The notes below the pieces were generated by a model. The model saw only the letters and a program-made list of their open reading frames with translations, was not told the origin of the DNA and made no database searches. Positions 1 through 5,119 of a DNA stretch of 5,119 nt are shown piece by piece. Both the position numbers and the translations under genes were made by a program. The stretch is taken from the NCBI GenBank assembly GCA_009780285.1, contig WRAL01000136.1, forward strand, positions 1 to 5,119, given 5' to 3'. The stretch's first letter is position 1. Every line of letters begins with the position of its first letter. Origin of the DNA: Treponema sp. (GTDB lineage: Bacteria; Spirochaetota; Spirochaetia; Treponematales; Breznakiellaceae).

Positions 1-5
1 CCGCC

Positions 6-1925
6 CTAAACCAGCGCCGCCCCCTTCGCCTCCCGCGCCGCGAGCCGTATCCCGCCGGCCTTTAGCCCGCGCACGGGAAACTTCTGCGCCTTGAATTCCT
101 CCGTCAGCTTTTTAAGCCGGGGCTTGGGAACGTAGCTGAGCGTAAAGGAAAATTTCGGCCGCGCGTCGATGAGCAAAACCTTGGCCCCCTCCGGAACGAG
201 CGAGTATTCCTTGTTCATGATCCAGCCGTCGATGACGCAGCGTTTGACGCAGGCGAAGCCGGTTTTTTCCTCTTTGTAAACAATGGTAAAAACAGTCTTT
301 GAAAGCGCGTCCTTGTCGGCGATGCCTATCCACCAGGCGTTCTCGCCCACGAACAGCTTCTCCGGCAAGTCCGCGACGAAGTACGTCCCGTTGGCGCGCA
401 GGACGAGCGCGCGGTCGTAGGGCGAGGCCAGCGCGATCGCTTCCCCGGCCACGGCCGTGCCCAGATAGCCGGTCTTTTTGTCGTACCTAAGCTCAAGGTC
501 GCGCTTGACGACTTCCTTCACGTCAACCTTTTCAAAGGCGCCGACCTTGGTCCTGCGCTCCCCGCGGCCTATCTCCTCGTTCGCCTGTATCGCCTCGATC
601 ACCGAGGCAAGATAGGCCGTGGAATAGGCGACGATGTTTTTAAGATGCGCGTTTATTTCCTTGACGCGCGCCTTCATCCGCTCCATCTCGTCGCGCGCCT
701 TGTTAATGTCGTAAAGGGAAATGCGCCGGATGGGAATGCCCAAAAGCCGCTCGATGTCCTCGGCCTCGATCCCGCGCGGGCCCACTTCCTTGGCGAAGGG
801 CTTGAAGCCGTCGACTATCGCGTCCTGAACGCCCTTCGCGCTTTTCATTTTTTCGATCAGCTTGTAAATGCGCTCCTCGATAAAAATGCGCTCAAGCGCG
901 CGCATGCGAATCTTTTCCGTTAGCTCGCGCTTTTCAAGCTCAAGCTCCTTGGTAAGAATCCTGACAATCTGGCGCGCGTGATGCTTTATAACCTCCGTCG
1001 CGCTCATCACCGCCGGCAGCCCGTCGCGAATGACAAGAAGATTGACGGAAATCGACTGCTCGCATTCGGTGAAGGCGAACAGCGCGTCGATGGTTTCCTG
1101 CGCGTAAACCCCGCGCGCGAGCTTGATCTCTATCTCCACCTTGTCGGTGGTAAAATCGCTGATGCCCTGGATCTTCAGCTTCCCCGAGCGCGCCGCCGCC
1201 TCGACGCTTGAGATAAGGCTTTCCGTCGTCGAGCCGAAGGGAAGCTCGGTAACCAGAATGCGCTTCGGGTCCGAGCAGTCCAGGCGCGCGCGCGAAAGAA
1301 CCTTGCCGTTGCCGTCGCGGTAGTCCGAAACGTCGACAAGGCCGCCGGTGGGGAAGTCGGGAAACAGCGCGAACTTTTTTCCCTCGAGGCAGGCGATCTC
1401 GGCGCGCAGGACCTCGACGGCGTTGTGCGGCAGGATGCGCGTGGACATTCCCACGGCGATTCCCTCGGCGCCCATCACCAGCAAAGCCGGGATTTTCGCC
1501 GGGAACAAAACCGGCTCGCGTCCCCGGCCGTCGTAGGAAGGCGCCCAGTCGGTCAGCTTGGGATTATGGAAAACGTCCTTGGCAAGCGCGCTGGCCTTGC
1601 ATTCGATGTACCTCGGCGCCGAGGCTCCGTCGCCGGTAAAAATATTTCCGAAGTTCCCCTGCCGGTCAATGAAAAGCTCCTTGTTGGCGATCACCACCAA
1701 GGCCGGCGCGATGGAAGCCTCGCCGTGCGGGTGGTACTTCATGCACTCGCCGACGACGCTGGCCACCTTGTGAAACTTGCCGTCGTCCTTTTCGAAAAGC
1801 GTGTGCAGGATGCGCCTCTGAACGGGCTTCAGCCCGTCCTCCAAGTCCGGAATCGCACGATCCTTGATCACGTAGGAGGCGTATTCCAAAAAATTGCGAT
1901 CGAATAGGTTTTTTACGTAAGCCAC
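6..1925 (-). CDS. parC: DNA topoisomerase IV subunit A (ParC-like type IIA topoisomerase)
   Basis: This is the DNA-cleaving subunit of a type IIA topoisomerase, which would work with an ATPase subunit (ParE/GyrB) to decatenate or relax DNA in the cytoplasm. The 639 residues show the family order. There is GLKPVQRRIL (31-40), the HPHG box (65-68), the catalytic Arg105-Tyr106 in APRYIECK, and the intercalating-isoleucine region GIAVGMSTRILPHN (155-168, Ile164). Long charged helices follow at about 312-365 and 405-455, then a short C-terminal region (about 465-590) that looks like a reduced beta-pinwheel, and a basic tail. No QRRGGRG GyrA-box is present, and the protein is much shorter than typical GyrA (above 800), which favours ParC. 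The start is GTG at 1925-1923: an in-frame TAG lies only nine bases upstream (1937-1935), and no Shine-Dalgarno sequence is visible. No parE partner is in the window. The family is clear; the ParC rather than GyrA label is a family-level judgement. Confidence 0.93.
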   Translation of the reverse strand: MAYVKNLFDRNFLEYASYVIKDRAIPDLEDGLKPVQRRILHTLFEKDDGKFHKVASVVGECMKYHPHGEASIAPALVVIANKELFIDRQGNFGNIFTGDGASAPRYIECKASALAKDVFHNPKLTDWAPSYDGRGREPVLFPAKIPALLVMGAEGIAVGMSTRILPHNAVEVLRAEIACLEGKKFALFPDFPTGGLVDVSDYRDGNGKVLSRARLDCSDPKRILVTELPFGSTTESLISSVEAAARSGKLKIQGISDFTTDKVEIEIKLARGVYAQETIDALFAFTECEQSISVNLLVIRDGLPAVMSATEVIKHHARQIVRILTKELELEKRELTEKIRMRALERIFIEERIYKLIEKMKSAKGVQDAIVDGFKPFAKEVGPRGIEAEDIERLLGIPIRRISLYDINKARDEMERMKARVKEINAHLKNIVAYSTAYLASVIEAIQANEEIGRGERRTKVGAFEKVDVKEVVKRDLELRYDKKTGYLGTAVAGEAIALASPYDRALVLRANGTYFVADLPEKLFVGENAWWIGIADKDALSKTVFTIVYKEEKTGFACVKRCVIDGWIMNKEYSLVPEGAKVLLIDARPKFSFTLSYVPKPRLKKLTEEFKAQKFPVRGLKAGGIRLAAREAKGAALV

Positions 1926-1931
1926 GAGCGC

Positions 1932-1960
1932 AGTCTAGCAGTTTTCGCGCGCTTGGGCAA
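1932..1960 (-). promoter_or_regulatory. Sigma70-type promoter of parC, close to the start codon
   Basis: On the minus strand a -35 box TTGCCC (1960-1955) is followed by a 17-bp spacer and a -10 box TAGACT (1937-1932). TGC directly precedes the -10 box, matching an extended -10. Each hexamer matches the consensus at four of six positions. The -10 box ends six bases before the GTG start codon, so transcription should begin at or within a base or two of that codon. This fits the absence of a ribosome-binding site. It is a sequence match only; no transcript data are available. Confidence 0.6.
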
Positions 1961-1968
1961 TCGGCCAC

Positions 1969-2012
1969 AGCGAGCGCTTGACGCGGCGATTGCCGCGCGC
2001 CAAAGCTCGCTC
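1969..2012. other. Stem-loop in repeat unit 1
   Basis: An inner perfect stem CGCGGC (1982-1987) pairs with GCCGCG (1992-1997) around a four-base loop. An outer pairing of AGCGAG..CTT (1969-1979, with a two-base CG bulge) and AAGCTCGCT (2003-2011) extends it. It is not followed by a clean T-tract on either strand, so it does not read as an intrinsic terminator. Its role is unknown. Confidence 0.6.
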
Positions 2013-2189
2013 TTCCTCCGTGCAACTCCGTGTACTCCGTGGTTATTTTTCCGGCAATTTGCTTTCAGCGGCGAGCGCGCTTGACTCGGGCCTTGCCGCG
2101 AGCCGAAGCTCGCTCTTCCTCCGTGTAGCTCCGCGTCCTCCGTGGTTATTTTTCCGGAAAAATTGATTTCAGCGGCGAGCGCGCTTGAC
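1970..2189. repeat. Tandem intergenic repeat, two units of about 101-104 bp plus a partial third
   Basis: The marker gcgagcg(cg)cttgac occurs at 1970-1982, 2071-2085 and 2175-2189, giving periods of 101 and 104 bp. The best-conserved part, 2003-2085 against 2106-2189, differs by about seven substitutions and one indel. Each unit holds a GC-rich hairpin, then three CTCCGTG words spaced 10 and 9 bp apart (2016, 2026, 2035; and 2119, 2129, 2138, one being CTCCGCG), then a shared ggttatttttccgg. Read on the minus strand the words become CACGGAG, giving the NHGVHG-like peptide often seen in spurious translations of intergenic repeats in environmental bacteria. The array fills most of the 306-bp gap between the two divergent genes. 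I see no gene in it, and its function is unknown. Confidence 0.85.
2071..2114. other. Stem-loop in repeat unit 2, with changed arm sequence
   Basis: CTCGGGC (2085-2091) can pair with GCC (2095-2097) and CGAG (2099-2102) around a three-base loop, leaving one bulged G at 2098. The outer GCGAG..CTT and AAGCTCGC arms (2071-2082 and 2106-2113) can also pair, with a larger bulge. The inner arms differ in sequence from unit 1 but still pair, which suggests the fold rather than the sequence is kept. Confidence 0.5.
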
Positions 2190-2213
2190 GCGAGCACTGA
2201 GGCGCGCGATCAT
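2185..2213 (+). promoter_or_regulatory. Possible promoter of the GNAT gene, -35 box within the last repeat
   Basis: TTGACG (2185-2190, five of six consensus positions) is followed by a 17-bp spacer and GATCAT (2208-2213, four of six). The start codon lies 18 bases beyond the -10 box, with a G-rich ribosome-binding site between. The -35 box is the cttgac end of the partial third repeat copy. The earlier copies carry the same TTGAC but have no -10 match at 17 bp. This is tentative. Confidence 0.35.
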
Positions 2214-2219
2214 TCCGGC

Positions 2220-2227
2220 AAGGGGGG
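2220..2227 (+). promoter_or_regulatory. Ribosome-binding site of the GNAT gene, deciding the start
   Basis: The purine run AAGGGGGG ends four bases before ATG 2232. It is the only plausible ribosome-binding site near the beginning of the frame and supports ATG 2232 over the repeat-embedded GTG at 2142. Confidence 0.65.
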
Positions 2228-2231
2228 AACG

Positions 2232-3134
2232 ATGCCGGCACATTTCAGGCGCTACGAAAACGCCGAGCCTTACGGCGAGGACTACCGCGCCGTAAGGGAC
2301 TTCCTTATCGAGCTTGACGACTGCAACTACCATTTTGGCCGCTGGGACTGGATGATCATGAACCTCGGGCGCGAGGGCTACGACCCGCAGGGACTCGAAA
2401 GAACCGGCCTTTGGGTGGACGGCGGGGAAATCGCCGGCGTCGTCGCCTTCGACGGCAGGCTCGGCTCGGCCTTCCTTCTTGCGCGCAAGGGCCGCGAAAG
2501 CCTTAAAGAGGAAATGCTGCCCTACGCGAAAGAGAATTTTTCCAAGGGCGGGGAATTCGCCCTGGCGATTCTTGACGGCGACATAGGCGCGCAGGAAATC
2601 GCCGCGAAAAACGGCTTTTATCCCACGCAGGAAAAAGAGCATGACTCGATATTTCCCATCGCGCCGGAAAGGCTCGCATACGATCTTCCCAAGGGCTTTA
2701 GGATCGTCAGCCTCGCCGAGGACTTCGATCTCTACAAATACGGCCAGGCCATGTGGAAAGGCTTTAACCATGAAATGAACGCGGAAGGGCCTTTTTCCTT
2801 TTACTGGGAAAAGCATTCGGAAGTGTACAAAAAAGCCTGGGACAGGCCCAACATCGATCTTGGCCTGAAAATTTTCGTCGAGGCGCCGGGCGGGGACTTC
2901 GTCTCCCACTGCGGGATGTGGCACGACCAAAGATCGGGGAGCGCCTACGTGGAGCCGGTGGCCACCGAGCCGGCGTATCGCAAAATGGGCCTGGGAAGGG
3001 CGGCCGTCCTCGAGGGGATAAAGCGCTGCGGGGAGCTTGGCGCGACCAAGGCCTTCGTCGGCTCGTCAAAGCAGTTTTACTACGGCATAGGCTTCCGGCC
3101 CTTTTCCACGACGACCTGGTGGAAGGAAAAATGA
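2232..3134 (+). CDS. GNAT-family N-acetyltransferase with two tandem GNAT-like halves
   Basis: This is a predicted cytoplasmic enzyme transferring an acyl group from acetyl-CoA to an amine; the substrate cannot be told from the sequence. The 300 residues divide into two GNAT-like halves. The C-terminal half is the convincing one. It has AYVEPVATEPAYR (238-250) as the beta4 strand and approach, then R-K-M-G-L-G (250-255) as the pyrophosphate-binding Q/RxxGxG/A loop, then a helix, and it ends with YYGIGFRPF (283-291). The N-terminal half (about 1-140) has a similar ending, KNGFYP (126-131), but no clear CoA loop, so it looks degenerate. ATG 2232 was chosen because AAGGGGGG (2220-2227) lies just before it. 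An in-frame GTG at 2142 would put 30 repeat-encoded residues on the front. The gene is divergent from parC. No terminator is visible after it, so some read-through into the downstream sensing operon is possible. Confidence 0.88.
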   Translation: MPAHFRRYENAEPYGEDYRAVRDFLIELDDCNYHFGRWDWMIMNLGREGYDPQGLERTGLWVDGGEIAGVVAFDGRLGSAFLLARKGRESLKEEMLPYAKENFSKGGEFALAILDGDIGAQEIAAKNGFYPTQEKEHDSIFPIAPERLAYDLPKGFRIVSLAEDFDLYKYGQAMWKGFNHEMNAEGPFSFYWEKHSEVYKKAWDRPNIDLGLKIFVEAPGGDFVSHCGMWHDQRSGSAYVEPVATEPAYRKMGLGRAAVLEGIKRCGELGATKAFVGSSKQFYYGIGFRPFSTTTWWKEK

Positions 3135-3135
3135 T

Positions 3136-3175
3136 TTTACCAAGATTTAACCCTTTGTTTACGGCCAGTTTACGG
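3136..3175 (+). promoter_or_regulatory. Candidate response-regulator operator: four TTTAC/TTTAA direct repeats
   Basis: Four similar words lie on the same strand: TTTACCA (3136-3142), TTTAACC (3146-3152), TTTACGG (3158-3164) and TTTACGG (3169-3175). Their starts are spaced 10, 12 and 11 bp apart, about one helical turn. The last two are identical seven-base words with a four-base spacer, the geometry of PhoB/OmpR-family sites such as the Pho box. The array overlaps the place where a -35 box would be. The regulator encoded at 4915 is the obvious candidate ligand, but this is inference, and that protein's DNA-binding domain lies outside the window. Confidence 0.5.
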
Positions 3176-3183
3176 CGCTCGGC

Positions 3184-3189
3184 TAGTCT
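3184..3189 (+). promoter_or_regulatory. Possible -10 box of the sensing operon
   Basis: TAGTCT (3184-3189) resembles the -10 box TAGACT in front of parC. It begins eight bases after the last TTTACGG word. The expected -35 position (3161-3166, ACGGCC) has no consensus match, as is usual for promoters that need an activator bound there. The predicted start near 3196 would give a leader of about 40 bases. Confidence 0.35.
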
Positions 3190-3226
3190 TGAATCATCGG
3201 GCCGCATGGCCTGAAAGAAAAAATGC

Positions 3227-3232
3227 AAGGAG
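3227..3232 (+). promoter_or_regulatory. Ribosome-binding site of the small membrane protein
   Basis: AAGGAG lies six bases before ATG 3239. It is a near-consensus Shine-Dalgarno sequence at good spacing and supports that start. Confidence 0.8.
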
Positions 3233-3238
3233 CCGTTT

Positions 3239-3775
3239 ATGAAAACACTTGACAGCAGAATCAAGGAAATCAATTTTAGGAAGGCCTTCGTCGTTTTCTT
3301 CGTCGCTTTTTTCGCCTGTCTCGCCGTCTTCGTCGCGTACATGGCGATAAGCGGAAACTTCTCCGCGATACGCGCGGGCGCGGCGCAGCGGCGCGCCGCG
3401 TTGCAGGAGGACGGGCGCCTGGCAAGGCATTGGGGCCACGGAAGATCCGTCCTTATCGTCGAGGCCGACGGCGCGGCAAGGGAGGCGCGGATTTTCCACG
3501 GCCGGGAAGCGAGGCCCTGGGGCGGCCCGCAGGGAAGGCGGCCCGGCGGGCGCGGGATGCTCGGCGTCGGCCTTTTTTTCGTCGTCGGCTTTATTTTCAG
3601 GGCCGTTTTCCGCCTGCTGCTTGCCGCCTGGGTATACGCGGACAGCCGGAAAAACGGGAAGAACAAAATCCTGTGGCCCGTAGTCGTCCTGGCTACGAGC
3701 CTCGCCGGAATCGTGATTTACCTTATTTCCAGGGAACACACGCGCCTGCGCGAGATTAAAGAAAGCGCGCGCTAG
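3239..3775 (+). CDS. Small three-helix membrane protein, first gene of the sensing operon
   Basis: I do not recognise a named family for this 178-residue protein. A basic N-terminus is followed by a first hydrophobic helix (about 16-37). A soluble stretch of about 70 residues follows (38-106), rich in Arg and Gly, with one beta-like segment, RSVLIVEADG (69-78). A second helix lies at about 107-132 and a third at about 144-163. The C-terminal pattern VYADSRKNGKNKILWP then VVLATSLAGIVIYLISR (132-165) resembles the paired-helix motif of PLDc_N-like or related small membrane domains; this likeness is from memory. It sits just upstream of a histidine kinase gene, with only eight bases between them. 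Since that kinase has almost no external domain, this protein may supply or modulate its signal; that role is inference. The start is supported by AAGGAG at 3227-3232. Confidence 0.82.
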   Translation: MKTLDSRIKEINFRKAFVVFFVAFFACLAVFVAYMAISGNFSAIRAGAAQRRAALQEDGRLARHWGHGRSVLIVEADGAAREARIFHGREARPWGGPQGRRPGGRGMLGVGLFFVVGFIFRAVFRLLLAAWVYADSRKNGKNKILWPVVVLATSLAGIVIYLISREHTRLREIKESAR

Positions 3776-3783
3776 AGGATCGC

Positions 3784-4914
3784 ATGACGATAAAAAAAAG
3801 GCTGTTCCGCTCGAACATCCGCATGGTGCTTGTAACGATAGGCGGAATTATCGCGGCCTTCATAACCTCCCATTTTCTCGCGGCGTATATTATCCGGGGA
3901 AGGTACGGGTTTGGGGGCCGCGGCGTCGACCTTGGCGTCTCGGGATCGCCGGCCGTTTTTGGAATTGTCCCGCTCGTGTCCATCGCCGTCTTCGTCGCGT
4001 TCATCTGCATCATAAACAGCGCGCTCGCCTATCGGATGAGCAAAAAAATCACGCGGCCCTTGGACGCGCTCGCGGAAGGCGCAAGCAGGATAGGCGAGAG
4101 CAATTTCGCCTGCCGCGTGGAATATTCCGGCGACGACGAGTTTCGCGCCGTCTGCGAGGCCTTTAACAAAATGGCCGCTCAGCTCGAGGCCTCAAACGAG
4201 CGCAGGCTGAAGGACGAGGCGAGCCGCCGGGAATTGCTGGTGGGCATTTCGCACGACCTGCGCACTCCCCTTACCACGATAGGCGGCTACCTTGACGGCC
4301 TTGAATCCGGCGTCGCGTCCACGGCGCAAATGCGCGAAAAATATTTCGCGACGATTAAAAACAACGCGGAAAGCATGAGGCACATAATCGAGCAGCTTTT
4401 TTTGTTCACGAAACTCGACATGAACGAATTCGCCTTCTCGCCCCGGCGCGTGGACATGCTGCGCGCCATCTCCGACATGACCGAGGAGCTCGCGCAGGAA
4501 TACGAGGCAAAGGGGCTGTTGATTTCCGTCGCCGACTGCCCGGAAAAAACGCACGTCCGCGCCGACGTGATGCGCTTTAGGCGCGTTCTTGTCAATATCC
4601 TTGAAAACAGCGCGAAGTACAAGGAAAAGGAAGCCGGCCGCGTGGAAATAAGCGCCCGCGTCGAAGGCGATCTCGCGATCATAACGCTCGCCGACGACGG
4701 CCCGGGCGTAAGCGAGGAGGCCCTTCCCCATTTGTTCGATGTCTTTTATCGCGAGGATCCGGCGCGGCACACGAAAGGCTCCGGCCTCGGGCTCGCGATC
4801 TGCGCGAAGATCGTGGAGCGATCCGGCGGCTCAATTCGCGGGGAAAACATACCGGGCGGCGGCCTTGCGATCGTCATTCGCCTGCCCTTGGATCGAGAGG
4901 AGGCAGTGGGATAA
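3784..4914 (+). CDS. Membrane sensor histidine kinase (HAMP-HisKA-HATPase_c)
   Basis: This two-component sensor autophosphorylates on histidine and passes the phosphate to a response regulator, almost certainly the one encoded immediately downstream. Of its 376 residues, two membrane helices (about 12-37 and 60-83) enclose only some 22 external residues, so there is no room for a folded periplasmic sensor. A HAMP linker follows (about 84-137, with KKITRPLDAL). The H-box GISHDLRTPLT (154-164) gives phospho-acceptor His157. The ATP-binding boxes are complete: the N-box NILENSAKY (271-279, Asn275), the G1 box DDGPG (304-308), an F-box around LFDVFYRED (317-325) and the G2 box GSGLGLAI (332-339). 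All catalytic motifs are intact. The start ATG 3784 follows AGAGGA (3774-3779), which overlaps the previous gene's stop codon. Signal unknown. Confidence 0.95.
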   Translation: MTIKKRLFRSNIRMVLVTIGGIIAAFITSHFLAAYIIRGRYGFGGRGVDLGVSGSPAVFGIVPLVSIAVFVAFICIINSALAYRMSKKITRPLDALAEGASRIGESNFACRVEYSGDDEFRAVCEAFNKMAAQLEASNERRLKDEASRRELLVGISHDLRTPLTTIGGYLDGLESGVASTAQMREKYFATIKNNAESMRHIIEQLFLFTKLDMNEFAFSPRRVDMLRAISDMTEELAQEYEAKGLLISVADCPEKTHVRADVMRFRRVLVNILENSAKYKEKEAGRVEISARVEGDLAIITLADDGPGVSEEALPHLFDVFYREDPARHTKGSGLGLAICAKIVERSGGSIRGENIPGGGLAIVIRLPLDREEAVG

Positions 4915-5119
4915 ATGTCGGGCAAACGAAAAATCCTGGTCATCGAGGACGACGACGACATCGCGGCGCTCGAGCGCGACTATCTTGAAATAAACGATTT
5001 CGAGGTGGTAATCGAAAAAAACGGCGCGAAGGGCATGGAGCTTGCGCTTACCGGAGAGTTCGCGCTTATCCTTTTGGACCTTATGCTTCCGGGAAAGGAC
5101 GGGATGGAAATATGCAAGG
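4915..5119 (+). CDS. Response regulator, receiver domain (partial, cut by window edge)
   Basis: The first 68 residues of a response regulator are present; the gene runs off the right edge. They match the start of a receiver domain: strand KILVIEDDDD (6-15) with the metal-binding acidic cluster at Glu11-Asp13, and LILLDLMLPGKDG (51-63) with the likely phospho-acceptor Asp55 and the conserved Pro59-Gly60. The ATG follows the kinase stop codon with no base between (TAA 4912-4914, ATG 4915), and AGAGGAGG (4896-4903) is a plausible ribosome-binding site. Coupled translation with the kinase is likely. The output domain is not visible. An OmpR/PhoB-type winged helix is a reasonable guess from the kinase type and from the direct repeats upstream of the operon, but it cannot be shown here. 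Confidence 0.93.
   Translation, partial: MSGKRKILVIEDDDDIAALERDYLEINDFEVVIEKNGAKGMELALTGEFALILLDLMLPGKDGMEICK

Noticed and set aside
1425..1907. A plus-strand open frame of 160 codons inside parC
   Set aside because: It is antisense to the conserved catalytic region of parC and has no recognisable domain.
1970..2189. CRISPR array
   Set aside because: Only two to three units of about 100 bp occur, nearly identical along most of their length, with no unique spacers of regular size and no cas genes in the window.
1913..2197. A minus-strand open frame of 94 codons with an NHGVHG segment
   Set aside because: It is a translation of the repeat array and overlaps the parC promoter and start. NHGVHG peptides are typical false products of this repeat type.
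2142..2231. A longer acetyltransferase starting at the in-frame GTG at 2142
   Set aside because: The extra 30 residues come from the intergenic repeat, have no ribosome-binding site and do not look like GNAT sequence. ATG 2232 has a strong G-rich site in front of it.
2169..2930. A minus-strand open frame of about 253 codons
   Set aside because: It is antisense to the well-supported acetyltransferase gene and its translation shows no family motif.
3199..3211. Short GGCC-gcat-GGCC hairpin after the acetyltransferase gene as an intrinsic terminator
   Set aside because: The stem is only four base pairs, and it is followed by an A-rich tract rather than a T-run on the plus strand. It lies after the putative -10 box of the next operon.
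2764..3666. A minus-strand open frame of about 300 codons
   Set aside because: It lies antisense across the acetyltransferase, the operator region and the membrane-protein gene. Its composition is low in structure (rich in Pro, Arg and Ser) and no domain is recognisable, as expected from antisense frames in GC-rich DNA.

Overview
The window looks like ordinary chromosomal DNA of a GC-rich bacterium. It holds five protein genes, one of them cut by the right edge, and two informative intergenic regions. The lineage cannot be fixed from the sequence. The 639-residue topoisomerase A subunit is of the short ParC type that I associate with Spirochaetota, Bacteroidota and Chlamydiae-like groups. From memory it most resembles spirochaete versions. 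The histidine kinase also has a Treponema/Clostridia flavour. Spirochaetota is therefore my best guess, held with low confidence.

Layout. Positions 6-1925 (minus strand) carry a complete parC-like gene with a GTG start and a good promoter, TTGCCC-17 bp-TAGACT. The promoter lies so close to the start codon that the mRNA may be leaderless. Positions 1926-2231 form a divergent intergenic region filled by two units of roughly 100 bp plus a partial third. Each unit contains a GC-rich hairpin and a triplet of CTCCGTG words; read on the minus strand this is the CACGGAG type of intergenic repeat that yields spurious 'NHGVHG' peptides. Positions 2232-3134 encode a 300-residue tandem-domain GNAT acetyltransferase, possibly using a -35 box supplied by the last repeat. 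Positions 3135-3238 form a compact control region with four TTTAC/TTTAA words spaced about one helical turn apart, a layout typical of OmpR/PhoB-family operators.

From 3239 to the right edge is a tightly packed sensing operon. It encodes a 178-residue three-helix membrane protein of unknown function, then a 376-residue HAMP-HisKA-HATPase histidine kinase, then the first 68 residues of a response regulator. The kinase has only about 22 residues between its two membrane helices, so it lacks a classical extracytoplasmic sensor. The membrane protein encoded just before it is the natural candidate for signal input or modulation. The repeated TTTAC sites in front of the operon would suit autoregulation by the encoded regulator. 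That link is inference.

I see no mobile-element gene, CRISPR array, tRNA or rRNA. The observations most worth following are the TTTAC operator array, the three-gene sensing module, the structured tandem repeat and the possible leaderless parC start.
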